64,000 nucleotides of DNA from NCBI RefSeq assembly GCF_965184065.1, contig NZ_OZ239098.1. One strand, written 5' to 3'. The position numbers and the translations under genes are program-made. The stretch comes from Methylopumilus sp026399645 (GTDB taxonomy: Bacteria > Pseudomonadota > Gammaproteobacteria > Burkholderiales > Methylophilaceae). Below the pieces are notes generated by a model. It was not told the origin of the DNA, ran no database searches, and was given only the letters and a program-made list of their open reading frames with translations. Shown piece by piece: positions 50,747-57,895 of the stretch. Positions within the stretch are counted from its first letter, which is position 1; the number at the start of each line of letters is the position of its first letter.

Positions 50747-51614
50747 ACTTAAAGAAAATGGTTATAAAGAATTTTTGGCGCCAGCAAAATTAAATTTATT
50801 TCTTCATGTAATAAATAAAAGGCTTGATGGTTATCACAATATTCAAACTGTTTTTCAGCTCATTGATCTTTATGACAATCTTTTTATTAAAACAAACAAG
50901 TCTGGACTGATACGTCGCACTTCTGAGCATGCGAATGTTCAAGAAAATGATGATTTAAGCATTAAAGCGGCTCACTTATTAAAGCCTTTTGCAGATAATC
51001 AATCAGGTGCAGATATCTTCATTAAAAAAACTATCCCAATGGGCGGAGGTCTTGGGGGAGGAAGCTCGGATGCCGCAACAACACTTATCGCCCTCAATAC
51101 ATTATGGCAATGCCAATTAACACAGAAAGAATTACAAGGATTGGCTCTTAAACTAGGCGCAGACGTTCCGTTCTTTATTTTTGGTCAAAATGCCTGGGCT
51201 GAAGGTATAGGTGAAAACCTCACCCCTTTCCAGACCCCGCCCCAAGATTACCTTGTCATAGCCCCTAAGGAGAAGGTTTCCACGAGAGAGGTTTTTGAGT
51301 CACTTGAATTGACAAAAGACCGGATTCCATTGAAAATAGCAGGCTTTTCCAATGAATTAGGCCCTAAAAATTTGGCCAACGATTTGCAAAAAGGGGTCTT
51401 AAAAAAATTTAAAGGAATTGCCCTTGTTTTTGACTGGTTAAACCAGTTTGGCCACGCAAAAATGACAGGCTCAGGATCATGTTTTTTTATATCTTTAAGT
51501 TCGGCAGATGAAGGTAAAAAAATAGCAGAGAAAAGGCCAGAACATACACTAGGCTTTGTAGTTAAAGGGTTAAATAACCACCCTCATTTTAATTTAATGT
51601 TGGGAACAGAATAA
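50733..51614 (+). CDS. ispE: 4-diphosphocytidyl-2-C-methyl-D-erythritol kinase
   Basis: MEP-pathway isoprenoid kinase of the GHMP family. Seen: APAKLNLFLHVINKRLDGYHNIQTVFQLIDLYD, the ATP-binding PMGGGLGGGSSDAA loop, and MTGSGSCFF near the C-terminus. I place the start at TTG 50733 (293 aa, MQANELKENGYKEFLAPAK), overlapping lolB by 14 nt with GGAAG about 12 nt upstream. A frame-open extension to 50634 would lie wholly inside lolB and encode no family sequence. The next gene, tRNA-Gln, begins 5 nt after the stop and is probably on the same transcript. Confidence 0.94.
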   Translation: MQANELKENGYKEFLAPAKLNLFLHVINKRLDGYHNIQTVFQLIDLYDNLFIKTNKSGLIRRTSEHANVQENDDLSIKAAHLLKPFADNQSGADIFIKKTIPMGGGLGGGSSDAATTLIALNTLWQCQLTQKELQGLALKLGADVPFFIFGQNAWAEGIGENLTPFQTPPQDYLVIAPKEKVSTREVFESLELTKDRIPLKIAGFSNELGPKNLANDLQKGVLKKFKGIALVFDWLNQFGHAKMTGSGSCFFISLSSADEGKKIAEKRPEHTLGFVVKGLNNHPHFNLMLGTE

Positions 51615-51619
51615 TAATA

Positions 51620-51696
51620 GGGGAGTCGCCAAGCTGGTTAAGGCACTGGATTTTGATTCCAGCATGCGAAGGTTCGAATCCTTCCTCCCCTGCCAT
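51620..51696 (+). tRNA. tRNA-Gln (anticodon TTG)
   Basis: 77 nt with the full cloverleaf. Acceptor stem AGGGGAG/CTCCCCT, D-arm, anticodon stem CTGGA/TCCAG with loop TTTTGAT (anticodon TTG at 51654-51656), T-arm with the normal TTCGAAT loop, discriminator G and encoded CCA (51694-51696). Reads CAA codons, and CAG by wobble. Lies between ispE (5 nt) and prs (36 nt), a usual betaproteobacterial location. Confidence 0.96.
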
Positions 51697-51732
51697 TTTA
51701 GAGACTGACCATTTATAACCAGGACCGAGACT

Positions 51733-52683
51733 TTGGATAATAACAGCGTCATGATTTTCACGGGCAATGCCAATCCTATTCTTGCTGAGCAAGTTGCAGA
51801 GAATCTAGGCATTCATCTTGGTCGCGCTGACGTAGGTCGTTTTAGTGATGGGGAGATCATGGTTGAGCTCCTTGAAAATGTTCGCGGTAGAGATGTATTT
51901 GTTCTCCAATCTACAAGCCATCCCACCAACGATAACTTAATGGAAATTATGGTGATTGTAGATGCATTAAGAAGATCATCTGCATCGAGAATTACAGCAG
52001 CTATCCCTTATCTTGGCTACTCAAGACAAGATAGAAGACCAAGGTCAGCGCGGGTTGCGATTACAGCTAAAGTTGTGGCCAATATGCTTACAAGCGTTGG
52101 TGTGAATAGATTACTTACTATGGATCTTCACTCCGACCAAATTCAGGGATTTTTTGATATTCCTGTTGATAATATATATGCAACACCTGTGCTTCTTAAA
52201 GATTTGCTTGAGCAAAATCATAAAAATCTTGTAGTGGTGTCGCCGGATGTTGGTGGTGTTGTGCGAGCAAGAGCATGTGCTAAACAATTAGGGTCAGATC
52301 TTGCAATCATAGATAAACGTAGACCAAAACCGAATGTGTCTAAAGTGATGAATATTATTGGTGAAGTAGAAAATAGAACCTGCGTTATTATTGATGACAT
52401 GGTCGACACTGCAAACACACTTTGCGAGGCTGCTGCTGCTTTAAAAAAGAATGGCGCAGTTAAGGTAGTAGCTTATGCGACACACCCTATTCTTTCAGGG
52501 GATGCAGCAAAAATTATTTTAGATTCAGCATTGGATGAATTAGTTGTAACGAATACAATCCCACTTAATGAAGTGGCGATGGCATGTAAAAAAATTAGAC
52601 AGCTTAGCGTTGCTGAGCTCTTGGCAGAAACAATTCGTCGTATCAGCCAAGGTGATTCCGTAAGTTCTCTTTTTATGGAATAA
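51733..52683 (+). CDS. prs: Ribose-phosphate pyrophosphokinase
   Basis: Makes PRPP from ribose-5-phosphate and ATP for nucleotides, His and Trp. 316 residues. Seen: N-terminal MIFTGNANPILAEQVAENLG, EMLENVRG-like VELLENVRGRDVFVLQST, TMDLHSDQIQGFFDIPVDNIYA, VVSPDVGGVVRARACAKQLG and the PRPP-binding VIIDDMVDTANTL. Start TTG 51733 gives MDNNSVMIFTGN, matching the family; ATG 51751 would truncate before that. Followed by rplY, as in related organisms. Confidence 0.97.
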   Translation: MDNNSVMIFTGNANPILAEQVAENLGIHLGRADVGRFSDGEIMVELLENVRGRDVFVLQSTSHPTNDNLMEIMVIVDALRRSSASRITAAIPYLGYSRQDRRPRSARVAITAKVVANMLTSVGVNRLLTMDLHSDQIQGFFDIPVDNIYATPVLLKDLLEQNHKNLVVVSPDVGGVVRARACAKQLGSDLAIIDKRRPKPNVSKVMNIIGEVENRTCVIIDDMVDTANTLCEAAAALKKNGAVKVVAYATHPILSGDAAKIILDSALDELVVTNTIPLNEVAMACKKIRQLSVAELLAETIRRISQGDSVSSLFME

Positions 52684-52688
52684 AAAAT

Positions 52689-52736
52689 TTGGTCATGTTG
52701 ACCAATAAACTGCTGCAGTCTGGTCGCGGAATGCAG
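52689..52736 (+). promoter_or_regulatory. Two hairpins in the prs-rplY gap, candidate rplY leader
   Basis: Stem 1 TTGGTCA/TGACCAA (52689-52695, 52699-52705) with a 3-nt loop, stem 2 CTGCA/TGCAG (52713-52717, 52732-52736) with a 14-nt loop. Neither has a U-tract on the plus strand, so they are not ordinary terminators. They precede the strong AAGGAG of rplY. Ribosomal protein L25 autoregulates through its leader in gammaproteobacteria; a similar role here is unproven. Confidence 0.35.
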
Positions 52737-52757
52737 ATTTAATTTAAGGAGTAGTAA

Positions 52758-53456
52758 ATGAAAATCGAAATTAACGCAACAAAACGTGGTGTGAAAGGTA
52801 CGGGTGCGAGCCGCCGTCTTCGCCACGCTGGAAGTGTTCCTGGAATCTTATATGGTGGAGGCAAAGAGCCTGTCTCACTTGACCTAGAACATAAATCTTT
52901 ATTTTTACAATTTAGACATGAAGCATTTCATGCATCTATCTTGACGCTTAATTTAGAAGGCGGCAAAGAATCTGTCTTGTTAAGAGATTATCAAATGCAT
53001 CCTGTAAGAAACACCATTCAGCATATTGATTTTCAACGCGTCAATGAAAATGAAAAAATTCACGTTAAAGTACCGTTCCACTTCGCTAATGCTGAAGTAT
53101 CACCAGGTGTTAAACTTAACGGAGGTATTGTGGCTCACATCATGACTGAAGCAAATATTTCCTGCTTACCAAAAGATCTTCCTGAATTTATTGAGGTTGA
53201 TTTGGCAGCGCTTGATATTGGCCAATCGGTTCACTTATCACAAATTAAAGTGGCTGAAGGTGTTGAATTCGTTCAGCTTTCACATGGTAACGATGCAGCA
53301 GTTGCATCTGTAGCTAAACCAAGAGCTGTAGTTGAAGAAGTCGTAGCGAAACCAGTTGAAGGTGCAGCTGATGCAGCGGCTCCAGCAGCTGATGGTGCTA
53401 AGCCAGCTGAAGGTGCAGCCTCAGCTGATGAAGCTAAATCAGACAAAGCTAAGTAA
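52758..53456 (+). CDS. rplY: Large-subunit ribosomal protein bL25 (general stress form, CTC-like)
   Basis: Binds 5S rRNA in the 50S subunit. 232 residues: an N-terminal L25 domain (about 1-95, TKRGVKGTGASRRLRHAGSVPGILYGGGK) and a C-terminal CTC-type beta domain (about 100-190). The last 45 residues are an alanine/lysine/glutamate-rich tail with repeated AAD/GAKPAEGA units, low complexity. AAGGAG at ideal spacing precedes the ATG. Followed by a strong terminator; pth comes next. Confidence 0.96.
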   Translation: MKIEINATKRGVKGTGASRRLRHAGSVPGILYGGGKEPVSLDLEHKSLFLQFRHEAFHASILTLNLEGGKESVLLRDYQMHPVRNTIQHIDFQRVNENEKIHVKVPFHFANAEVSPGVKLNGGIVAHIMTEANISCLPKDLPEFIEVDLAALDIGQSVHLSQIKVAEGVEFVQLSHGNDAAVASVAKPRAVVEEVVAKPVEGAADAAAPAADGAKPAEGAASADEAKSDKAK

Positions 53457-53472
53457 TTTAACTTTTGATACA

Positions 53473-53514
53473 AATAAGGCGCGCTTAATTTAAAAAAAGT
53501 GCGCCTTATTTTTT
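53473..53514 (+). terminator. Strong intrinsic terminator after rplY
   Basis: Stem of 12 bp with one G-U pair (53473-53484 with 53499-53510), 14-nt loop, then TTTT (T-run 53509-53514). It begins 17 nt past the rplY stop and ends 3 nt before the pth ATG. So pth-ychF is either read through or transcribed from a promoter inside rplY. Confidence 0.88.
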
Positions 53515-53517
53515 CAT

Positions 53518-54093
53518 ATGAACCAAATTAAATTATTTGTAGGCCTTGGAAATCCTGGCGAAAAATACTCAGATACGAGACACAATGCAGGTTTTTGGTG
53601 GATTGATCTCGTCACTCATCAACATAATATTATGTTAAAAAATAGCGATAAGTTTTTTTCAAGTTTTGGGAAGTCATCTAATGCGGATGAAATTTACTTT
53701 GCTAAGCCTATTACTTATATGAATGACAGTGGAAAAGCACTTGCAGCAATCGCAATGTTTTACAAGATAAATCCAAATGAAATATTAGTCATTCACGACG
53801 ATCTTGATATTGACGTCGGTCAAGCCAAGCTCAAATTTGGCGGAAGTCATGGCGGGCATAATGGTCTTAAAAGTATATTTGCATCCATCGGCTCTCAAGA
53901 TTTTTGGCGTTTAAAAATTGGTATTGGTCATCCAGGAGAGAAGCATTTAGTCGTTGATTATGTTTTAAAAAATCCTTCATCTAAAGAGAGAAGTCTCATT
54001 GATGAATCCATAGAAGAAAGTAGTCAGCTTTTTAATGAAATTGCATCAGGGCAATTTGAAAAAGCTATGCTCAATCTTCACACTAACAAATAA
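53518..54093 (+). CDS. pth: Peptidyl-tRNA hydrolase
   Basis: Frees tRNA from peptidyl-tRNA released by stalled ribosomes. 191 residues. Seen: VGLGNPGEKYSDTRHNAGFWWID with catalytic His22, YMNDSGK with Asn69, and HDDLD with Asp95, then GGSHGGHNGLKS. All match bacterial Pth. ychF follows after 12 nt; the pth-ychF pair is conserved. Confidence 0.97.
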   Translation: MNQIKLFVGLGNPGEKYSDTRHNAGFWWIDLVTHQHNIMLKNSDKFFSSFGKSSNADEIYFAKPITYMNDSGKALAAIAMFYKINPNEILVIHDDLDIDVGQAKLKFGGSHGGHNGLKSIFASIGSQDFWRLKIGIGHPGEKHLVVDYVLKNPSSKERSLIDESIEESSQLFNEIASGQFEKAMLNLHTNK

Positions 54094-54105
54094 AGAAAAT
54101 ATATT

Positions 54106-55191
54106 ATGAAATGTGGCATTGTCGGATTACCTAACGTCGGAAAATCAACGCTATTCAATGCGATTACTAAGGCAAGTATAGCTGCAGAAAATTATCCCTT
54201 CTGTACCATCGAACCTAATATTGGGATTGTAGAAGTTCCCGACCTTAGAATCGAAAAGCTAATAGCAATAGTTAACCCAGAAAAAACTCAGCCAGCTATT
54301 GTTGAGTTTGTTGATATCGCAGGTCTTGTTGCAGGAGCCTCCAAGGGCGAAGGTCTTGGTAATAAATTTTTAGCTAACATTAGAGAAACAGATGCCATTG
54401 TGCACGTAGTGCGCTGCTTTCAAGATGACAATATCGTTCACGTTTCTGGCAAAGTAGATCCTCTATCTGATATTGAAGTCATTAATACAGAACTTATTTT
54501 GGCGGATATGGAAACTGTGGACAAAACACTACATCGCGAAAATAAAAAAGCAAAATCAGGAGATAAAGAAGCTATTCAGCTAGTTTCAATTCTGACAAAA
54601 GTTGCAACACACCTTGATCAGGGAAAATTGGCTAAAAATTTAAATTTAGATCAGGATGAGCTTAAACTTATCAAGCCACTTTGCTTAATTACTGTGAAGC
54701 CTGTCATGTTTGTTGCTAATGTGAATGAAACAGGATTCACTAATAACCCTATATTGGACTCACTTAAAGCATTGGCTCAAAAAGACAATCTTCCTGTAAT
54801 TTCTATTTGCGCAAAAATTGAAGCTGAAATTGCTGATCTAGAAGACGAAGATAAAGCAATATTTCTTAGTGAGCTCGGTTTAGAAGAGCCAGGTCTCGAT
54901 AAAGTTATTAGATCAGCTTATACGCTATTAGGTTTGCAAACCTACTTCACGGCAGGTGTCAAAGAAGTAAGAGCATGGACTGTAAAAAAAGGTGCAACTG
55001 CTCCGGAAGCTGCCGGGGTTATCCATACAGACTTTGAAAAAGGCTTTATTCGTGCAGAAGTTATTTCTTACAATGATTTTATTACTTACAACGGCGAACA
55101 AAAATCTAAAGAGGCAGGAAAAATGCGCTTGGAGGGTAAGGAATACATTGTTCAAGATGGGGATGTGATGCATTTCAGGTTTAATGTATAA
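54106..55191 (+). CDS. ychF: Redox-sensitive OBG-like ATPase YchF
   Basis: Ribosome-associated ATPase of the OBG GTPase fold. 361 residues. P-loop GLPNVGKS at 7-14 in CGIVGLPNVGKSTLFNAITKA, PFCTIEPNIGIV, FVDIAGLVAGASKGEGLGNKFL, the NVNE region and a C-terminal TGS domain ending KEYIVQDGDVMHFRFNV. The P-loop N-V-G-K with Leu in position 2 of the usual NxP pattern is typical of YchF, which prefers ATP. Next feature is tRNA-Met, 64 nt away. Confidence 0.97.
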   Translation: MKCGIVGLPNVGKSTLFNAITKASIAAENYPFCTIEPNIGIVEVPDLRIEKLIAIVNPEKTQPAIVEFVDIAGLVAGASKGEGLGNKFLANIRETDAIVHVVRCFQDDNIVHVSGKVDPLSDIEVINTELILADMETVDKTLHRENKKAKSGDKEAIQLVSILTKVATHLDQGKLAKNLNLDQDELKLIKPLCLITVKPVMFVANVNETGFTNNPILDSLKALAQKDNLPVISICAKIEAEIADLEDEDKAIFLSELGLEEPGLDKVIRSAYTLLGLQTYFTAGVKEVRAWTVKKGATAPEAAGVIHTDFEKGFIRAEVISYNDFITYNGEQKSKEAGKMRLEGKEYIVQDGDVMHFRFNV

Positions 55192-55255
55192 CGATCAATC
55201 TTTGACTTTAAGTCCTTAAAAAAATATAATTCAACGCTTCGTTTGTTTCAAAAAG

Positions 55256-55332
55256 GGTGATGTAGCTCAGCTGGTTAGAGCGCAGGATTCATAATCCTGA
55301 GGTCGAGGGATCGTGACCCTCCATCACCACCA
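55256..55332 (+). tRNA. tRNA with CAT anticodon (elongator Met, possibly Ile2)
   Basis: 77 nt, cloverleaf complete. Acceptor GGTGATG/CATCACC, D-arm, anticodon stem CAGGA/TCCTG with loop TTCATAA (CAT), T stem GAGGG/CCCTC, discriminator A and encoded CCA. It is not the initiator: the first pair is G-C and the anticodon stem lacks the three G-C pairs. Odd: the T loop is ATCGTGA (55310-55316) in place of TTCGANT; T54, A58 and T60 are replaced by A, T and A. A lysidine-modified tRNA-Ile2 cannot be excluded from sequence. Confidence 0.88.
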
Positions 55333-55336
55333 TCTT

Positions 55337-56467
55337 TTAAATATTTAATTCAGTTTTATACGGTACTCTTTCATTAAGTTCGTTTGTGTATTGATCAATG
55401 CCATTCTTTTCTCTTCTTAAAAAATCCTTGATTGCGTGCTCAAATTTTTCATCGAAAATTCTATGAAATGAAAATGTGTTGAAAGGCTCAAAACCCCTTG
55501 CCATTTTATGCTCACCTTGTGCACCACCTTCAAATATAGAAATCTTATTTTCAATACAAAATTCTTGGCCCTGGTAGTAAGAAAGTTCAAAATGCAAACC
55601 AGGATAAAAAGATTTTGAGCCCCAATATCTCCCATACAATTTTTTATCATCATGAATAAAAAATGACCCTGCTATAGGAAGGTCACCTTCGTATGCCAAT
55701 ACTAACAATAAGTTCTCAGGCATACTTTCTCTGATAAGACTAAAAAAGTCTCTTGTGAGGTAGGGATGTGAATGATGCTCTTGATAGGTGTTGCAGTAAC
55801 AAGCATAAAAAAAATCTAAATCTGTTTCTGTAATTTCCGGGCCTTTAATTTTTTTAATTTCGAATCCAAGATCTTTGATCTTTTTTCTTTCTTGTTTTAT
55901 TTTTTTTCGCTTGTCATGAGAAAGTTGAGATAAGAATTCTTCAAAATTATTGTACTGCTTGTTTTGCCATTTGAATTGAACACCCTCCCTTGACATCCAT
56001 TTCGAATCTTCATGCATGTCTCGCTCGCTCTCATCACAAAATAAAATATGAATTGATGACATTTTATTTTTATAAGCCAAATCTTCTAATTGCGTGACTA
56101 TATTTTTTTTAATAGATTGGTCTAATCCAAAAATTCTAGGCCCTGTGGCTGGAGTAAACGGTATGGATGAAACGATCTTTGGGTAGTAGTTTTTCCCATA
56201 TTTTTGATAGGCCTCTGCCCAAGACCAATCAAATACATATTCTCCATAGGAGTGTTCTTTTAAAAATATAGGTGAAGCACCAACGAGCCTCCCTTGATCA
56301 GTCACGGTTACCGGAAAAGGCTGCCATCCCGTGCCCTCTCCGATTGACTTTGATGCTTCGAGTGATTGAAAAAATTCAAGTCTTAAAAAAGGATTAGATT
56401 TTGTAAGGTCATTCCATTCTTTTTGATTGATATTTTTAAAGCTAGATTGAAATTCTGAAGCCGCCAT
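55337..56467 (-). CDS. FemAB-like N-acyltransferase (DUF482 / PF04339)
   Basis: 376-residue protein of the DUF482 family, GNAT/FemAB-like fold, often labelled 'peptidogalycan biosynthesis protein'. Seen: KSNPFLRLEFFQSLEASKSIGEGTGWQPFPVTV, VFDWSWAEAYQKYGKNYYPK, IPFTPATGPRIF, DFFYACYCNTYQEHHSHPYLTRDFF and WGSKSFYPGLHFELSYYQGQEFCIENKISIFEGGAQGEHKMARGFEP. The last block is the most characteristic. Substrate unknown; a peptidoglycan or aminoacyl transfer role is only suggested by fold. Its stop lies 4 nt after the convergent tRNA-Met. Confidence 0.88.
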   Translation of the reverse strand: MAASEFQSSFKNINQKEWNDLTKSNPFLRLEFFQSLEASKSIGEGTGWQPFPVTVTDQGRLVGASPIFLKEHSYGEYVFDWSWAEAYQKYGKNYYPKIVSSIPFTPATGPRIFGLDQSIKKNIVTQLEDLAYKNKMSSIHILFCDESERDMHEDSKWMSREGVQFKWQNKQYNNFEEFLSQLSHDKRKKIKQERKKIKDLGFEIKKIKGPEITETDLDFFYACYCNTYQEHHSHPYLTRDFFSLIRESMPENLLLVLAYEGDLPIAGSFFIHDDKKLYGRYWGSKSFYPGLHFELSYYQGQEFCIENKISIFEGGAQGEHKMARGFEPFNTFSFHRIFDEKFEHAIKDFLRREKNGIDQYTNELNERVPYKTELNI

Positions 56468-56499
56468 AGTGATCTATTTTAACGAAGATTAACTAAGGG

Positions 56500-57009
56500 C
56501 TAATTTATGGGTGTTTTGTTATTTGAAGAGGCTTGATTGTTTTTACGTTTGTTAGGTTCTGAATGATTTTTTTCAAATTCTTTCGCTAATAAAGCCAGCT
56601 CATCCATTGATATAACTTCATTTTCATCGAGATCAAGACGGTTAAATTGACGAGCGACTTGGGGTAAACAGCGAATTGTTTCTGCTAAATCAAGCGTATT
56701 GTCATTATCTTCATCGCAAGCAATGAAGCGAGATTCTAAGCCCTTTAACATCTCCCTCTGTTTTTCTTCAATAAGGCTACTTTCTTTACCTGAGGATTTT
56801 GCGTACTCTGCAAGAGCACGTCTAATTCTTGCGCGTTCTTCTGGGGATAATAAGCTACTGTCCTTTAACTTATTAAGCGCGCTTGCTACAGACGCATTAG
56901 TTTCTGATTCAACCTTTGGTAATTGGTTGTTAGGTCCACCAAAAGCCTGTAAAGATAAGCCCAGAAAACCAGCGAAACAATACAAAAAATATCTTAAAGA
57001 ATTATGCAA
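56500..57009 (-). CDS. Secreted EF-hand calcium-binding protein
   Basis: 169 residues. N-terminal signal peptide (about 1-23, FLYCFAGFLGLSLQAFG), a charged middle, and two EF-hand loops: DEDNDNTLDLAE around 98-109 and DLDENEVISMDE around 126-137, both with acidic residues in positions 1, 3, 5 and 12. C-terminus is polar and asparagine-rich. Predicted to bind Ca2+ in the periplasm; function unknown. Start is probably TTG 57009, the only usable start before an upstream stop at 57025. It is 32 nt before the FemAB-like gene and divergent from ompR. Confidence 0.75.
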   Translation of the reverse strand: MHNSLRYFLYCFAGFLGLSLQAFGGPNNQLPKVESETNASVASALNKLKDSSLLSPEERARIRRALAEYAKSSGKESSLIEEKQREMLKGLESRFIACDEDNDNTLDLAETIRCLPQVARQFNRLDLDENEVISMDELALLAKEFEKNHSEPNKRKNNQASSNNKTPIN

Positions 57010-57084
57010 TTGATTGATTTTTATTTAGAAAGGAAGGTTATATTCAAGCTTAAATGTAAGTAGTTTATTACAAAAAAATGCCAA

Positions 57085-57124
57085 ATTGTTTCCAATTGTA
57101 ACAATAGATGAATTTTAATATGAT
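57085..57124 (+). promoter_or_regulatory. ompR-envZ promoter with tandem OmpR-type half-sites
   Basis: Promoter: TTGTAA (57096-57101), 17-nt spacer, TATGAT (57119-57124). The -35 overlaps two half-sites of the GXXXC type, GTTTC (57088-57092) and GTAAC (57098-57102), exactly 10 bp apart. Such 10-bp phased pairs are typical of OmpR binding. The same stretch forms a dyad ATTGTT-N9-AACAAT (57085-57105). Suggests autoregulation; unproven. Confidence 0.55.
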
Positions 57125-57148
57125 GTAAACTGATGGATTAATTTCAAG

Positions 57149-57895
57149 ATGAACCCAGTTACCCAGACTAATGCCATGGCAACCAATTCAGAATCTATTT
57201 TAATAGTTGATGATGATCCAAAAATTAGGGATCTTACGACTAAATATCTCATTGAGCAGGGTTTAAATGTGCACGGAGCCAGTGGTGGCAAAGAGATGGA
57301 TAACTTTATTGCGAGCCATTCTGTGAGCCTCATTATTCTTGATCTTATGATGCCTGAAGAAAGTGGGCTTGCTATATGTCAAAGACTGAGGGGGTCTGGA
57401 AACTTTACCCCAATTATTATTCTCACCGCGAAAGGGGATGAGATTGATCGCATTGTGGGCCTGGAAATGGGAGCAGATGATTATGTATCAAAGCCATTTA
57501 ATCCTCGTGAACTTTTGGCGCGCATTAATGCAGTCTTAAGACGAAATGATTTAAAACAAGCGCAGGCCTTAAATTCTGAAAACTTAGCATTTGGCCCTTT
57601 TGTATTTGGTTCAGATACAAGAAGTCTCACAAAAAATGGTGTCCCTGTAAGTATTACATCTGGTGAATTCGAGTTATTAAAGGTATTTATTGATCGCCCT
57701 CGCCAGCCCTTGTCCCGAGATCAAATTATGCAATTAGCAAAAGGGCGTGAACTTGATGTTTTTGACAGAAGTATCGATGTTCAAATTTCAAGATTAAGAA
57801 AAATTTTAGAGGAAGATCATACGAGCCCTAAGTTTCTTCAAACAATGTGGGGGTTTGGATATATATTTGTTCCAGATGGTGATGCTGTAGATTGA
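57149..57895 (+). CDS. ompR: Osmolarity response regulator OmpR
   Basis: Two-component response regulator. 248 residues. Receiver domain with acidic pocket Asp21-Asp23, phosphoacceptor Asp65 in ILDLMMPEESG and Lys115 in SKPFNPRELLARINAVLRR. C-terminal winged-helix DNA-binding domain contains the OmpR-type FELLKVFIDRPRQPLSRDQIMQLAKGRELDVFDRSIDVQISRLRKILE. Two possible starts, ATG 57149 and ATG 57176 (MATNSESIL). Its stop is shared with envZ (TTGA). Candidate autoregulatory site upstream. Confidence 0.95.
   Translation: MNPVTQTNAMATNSESILIVDDDPKIRDLTTKYLIEQGLNVHGASGGKEMDNFIASHSVSLIILDLMMPEESGLAICQRLRGSGNFTPIIILTAKGDEIDRIVGLEMGADDYVSKPFNPRELLARINAVLRRNDLKQAQALNSENLAFGPFVFGSDTRSLTKNGVPVSITSGEFELLKVFIDRPRQPLSRDQIMQLAKGRELDVFDRSIDVQISRLRKILEEDHTSPKFLQTMWGFGYIFVPDGDAVD

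Noticed and set aside
51589..51812. Minus-strand frames over tRNA-Gln and the prs start
   Set aside because: They read through a tRNA gene in reverse. Such frames over tRNA genes are a known source of spurious annotated proteins.
52681..52710. Hairpin after prs as an intrinsic terminator
   Set aside because: On the plus strand the stem is followed by AATAAACTG with no U-run. A U-run exists only on the minus strand, where there is no gene to terminate.
52473..52826. 117-residue minus-strand frame across the prs-rplY junction
   Set aside because: Covers two well-supported genes in reverse and shows no domain.
55256..55332. Initiator tRNA-fMet
   Set aside because: The first acceptor pair is G-C and the anticodon stem is CAGGA/TCCTG, without the three consecutive G-C pairs of initiator tRNA.
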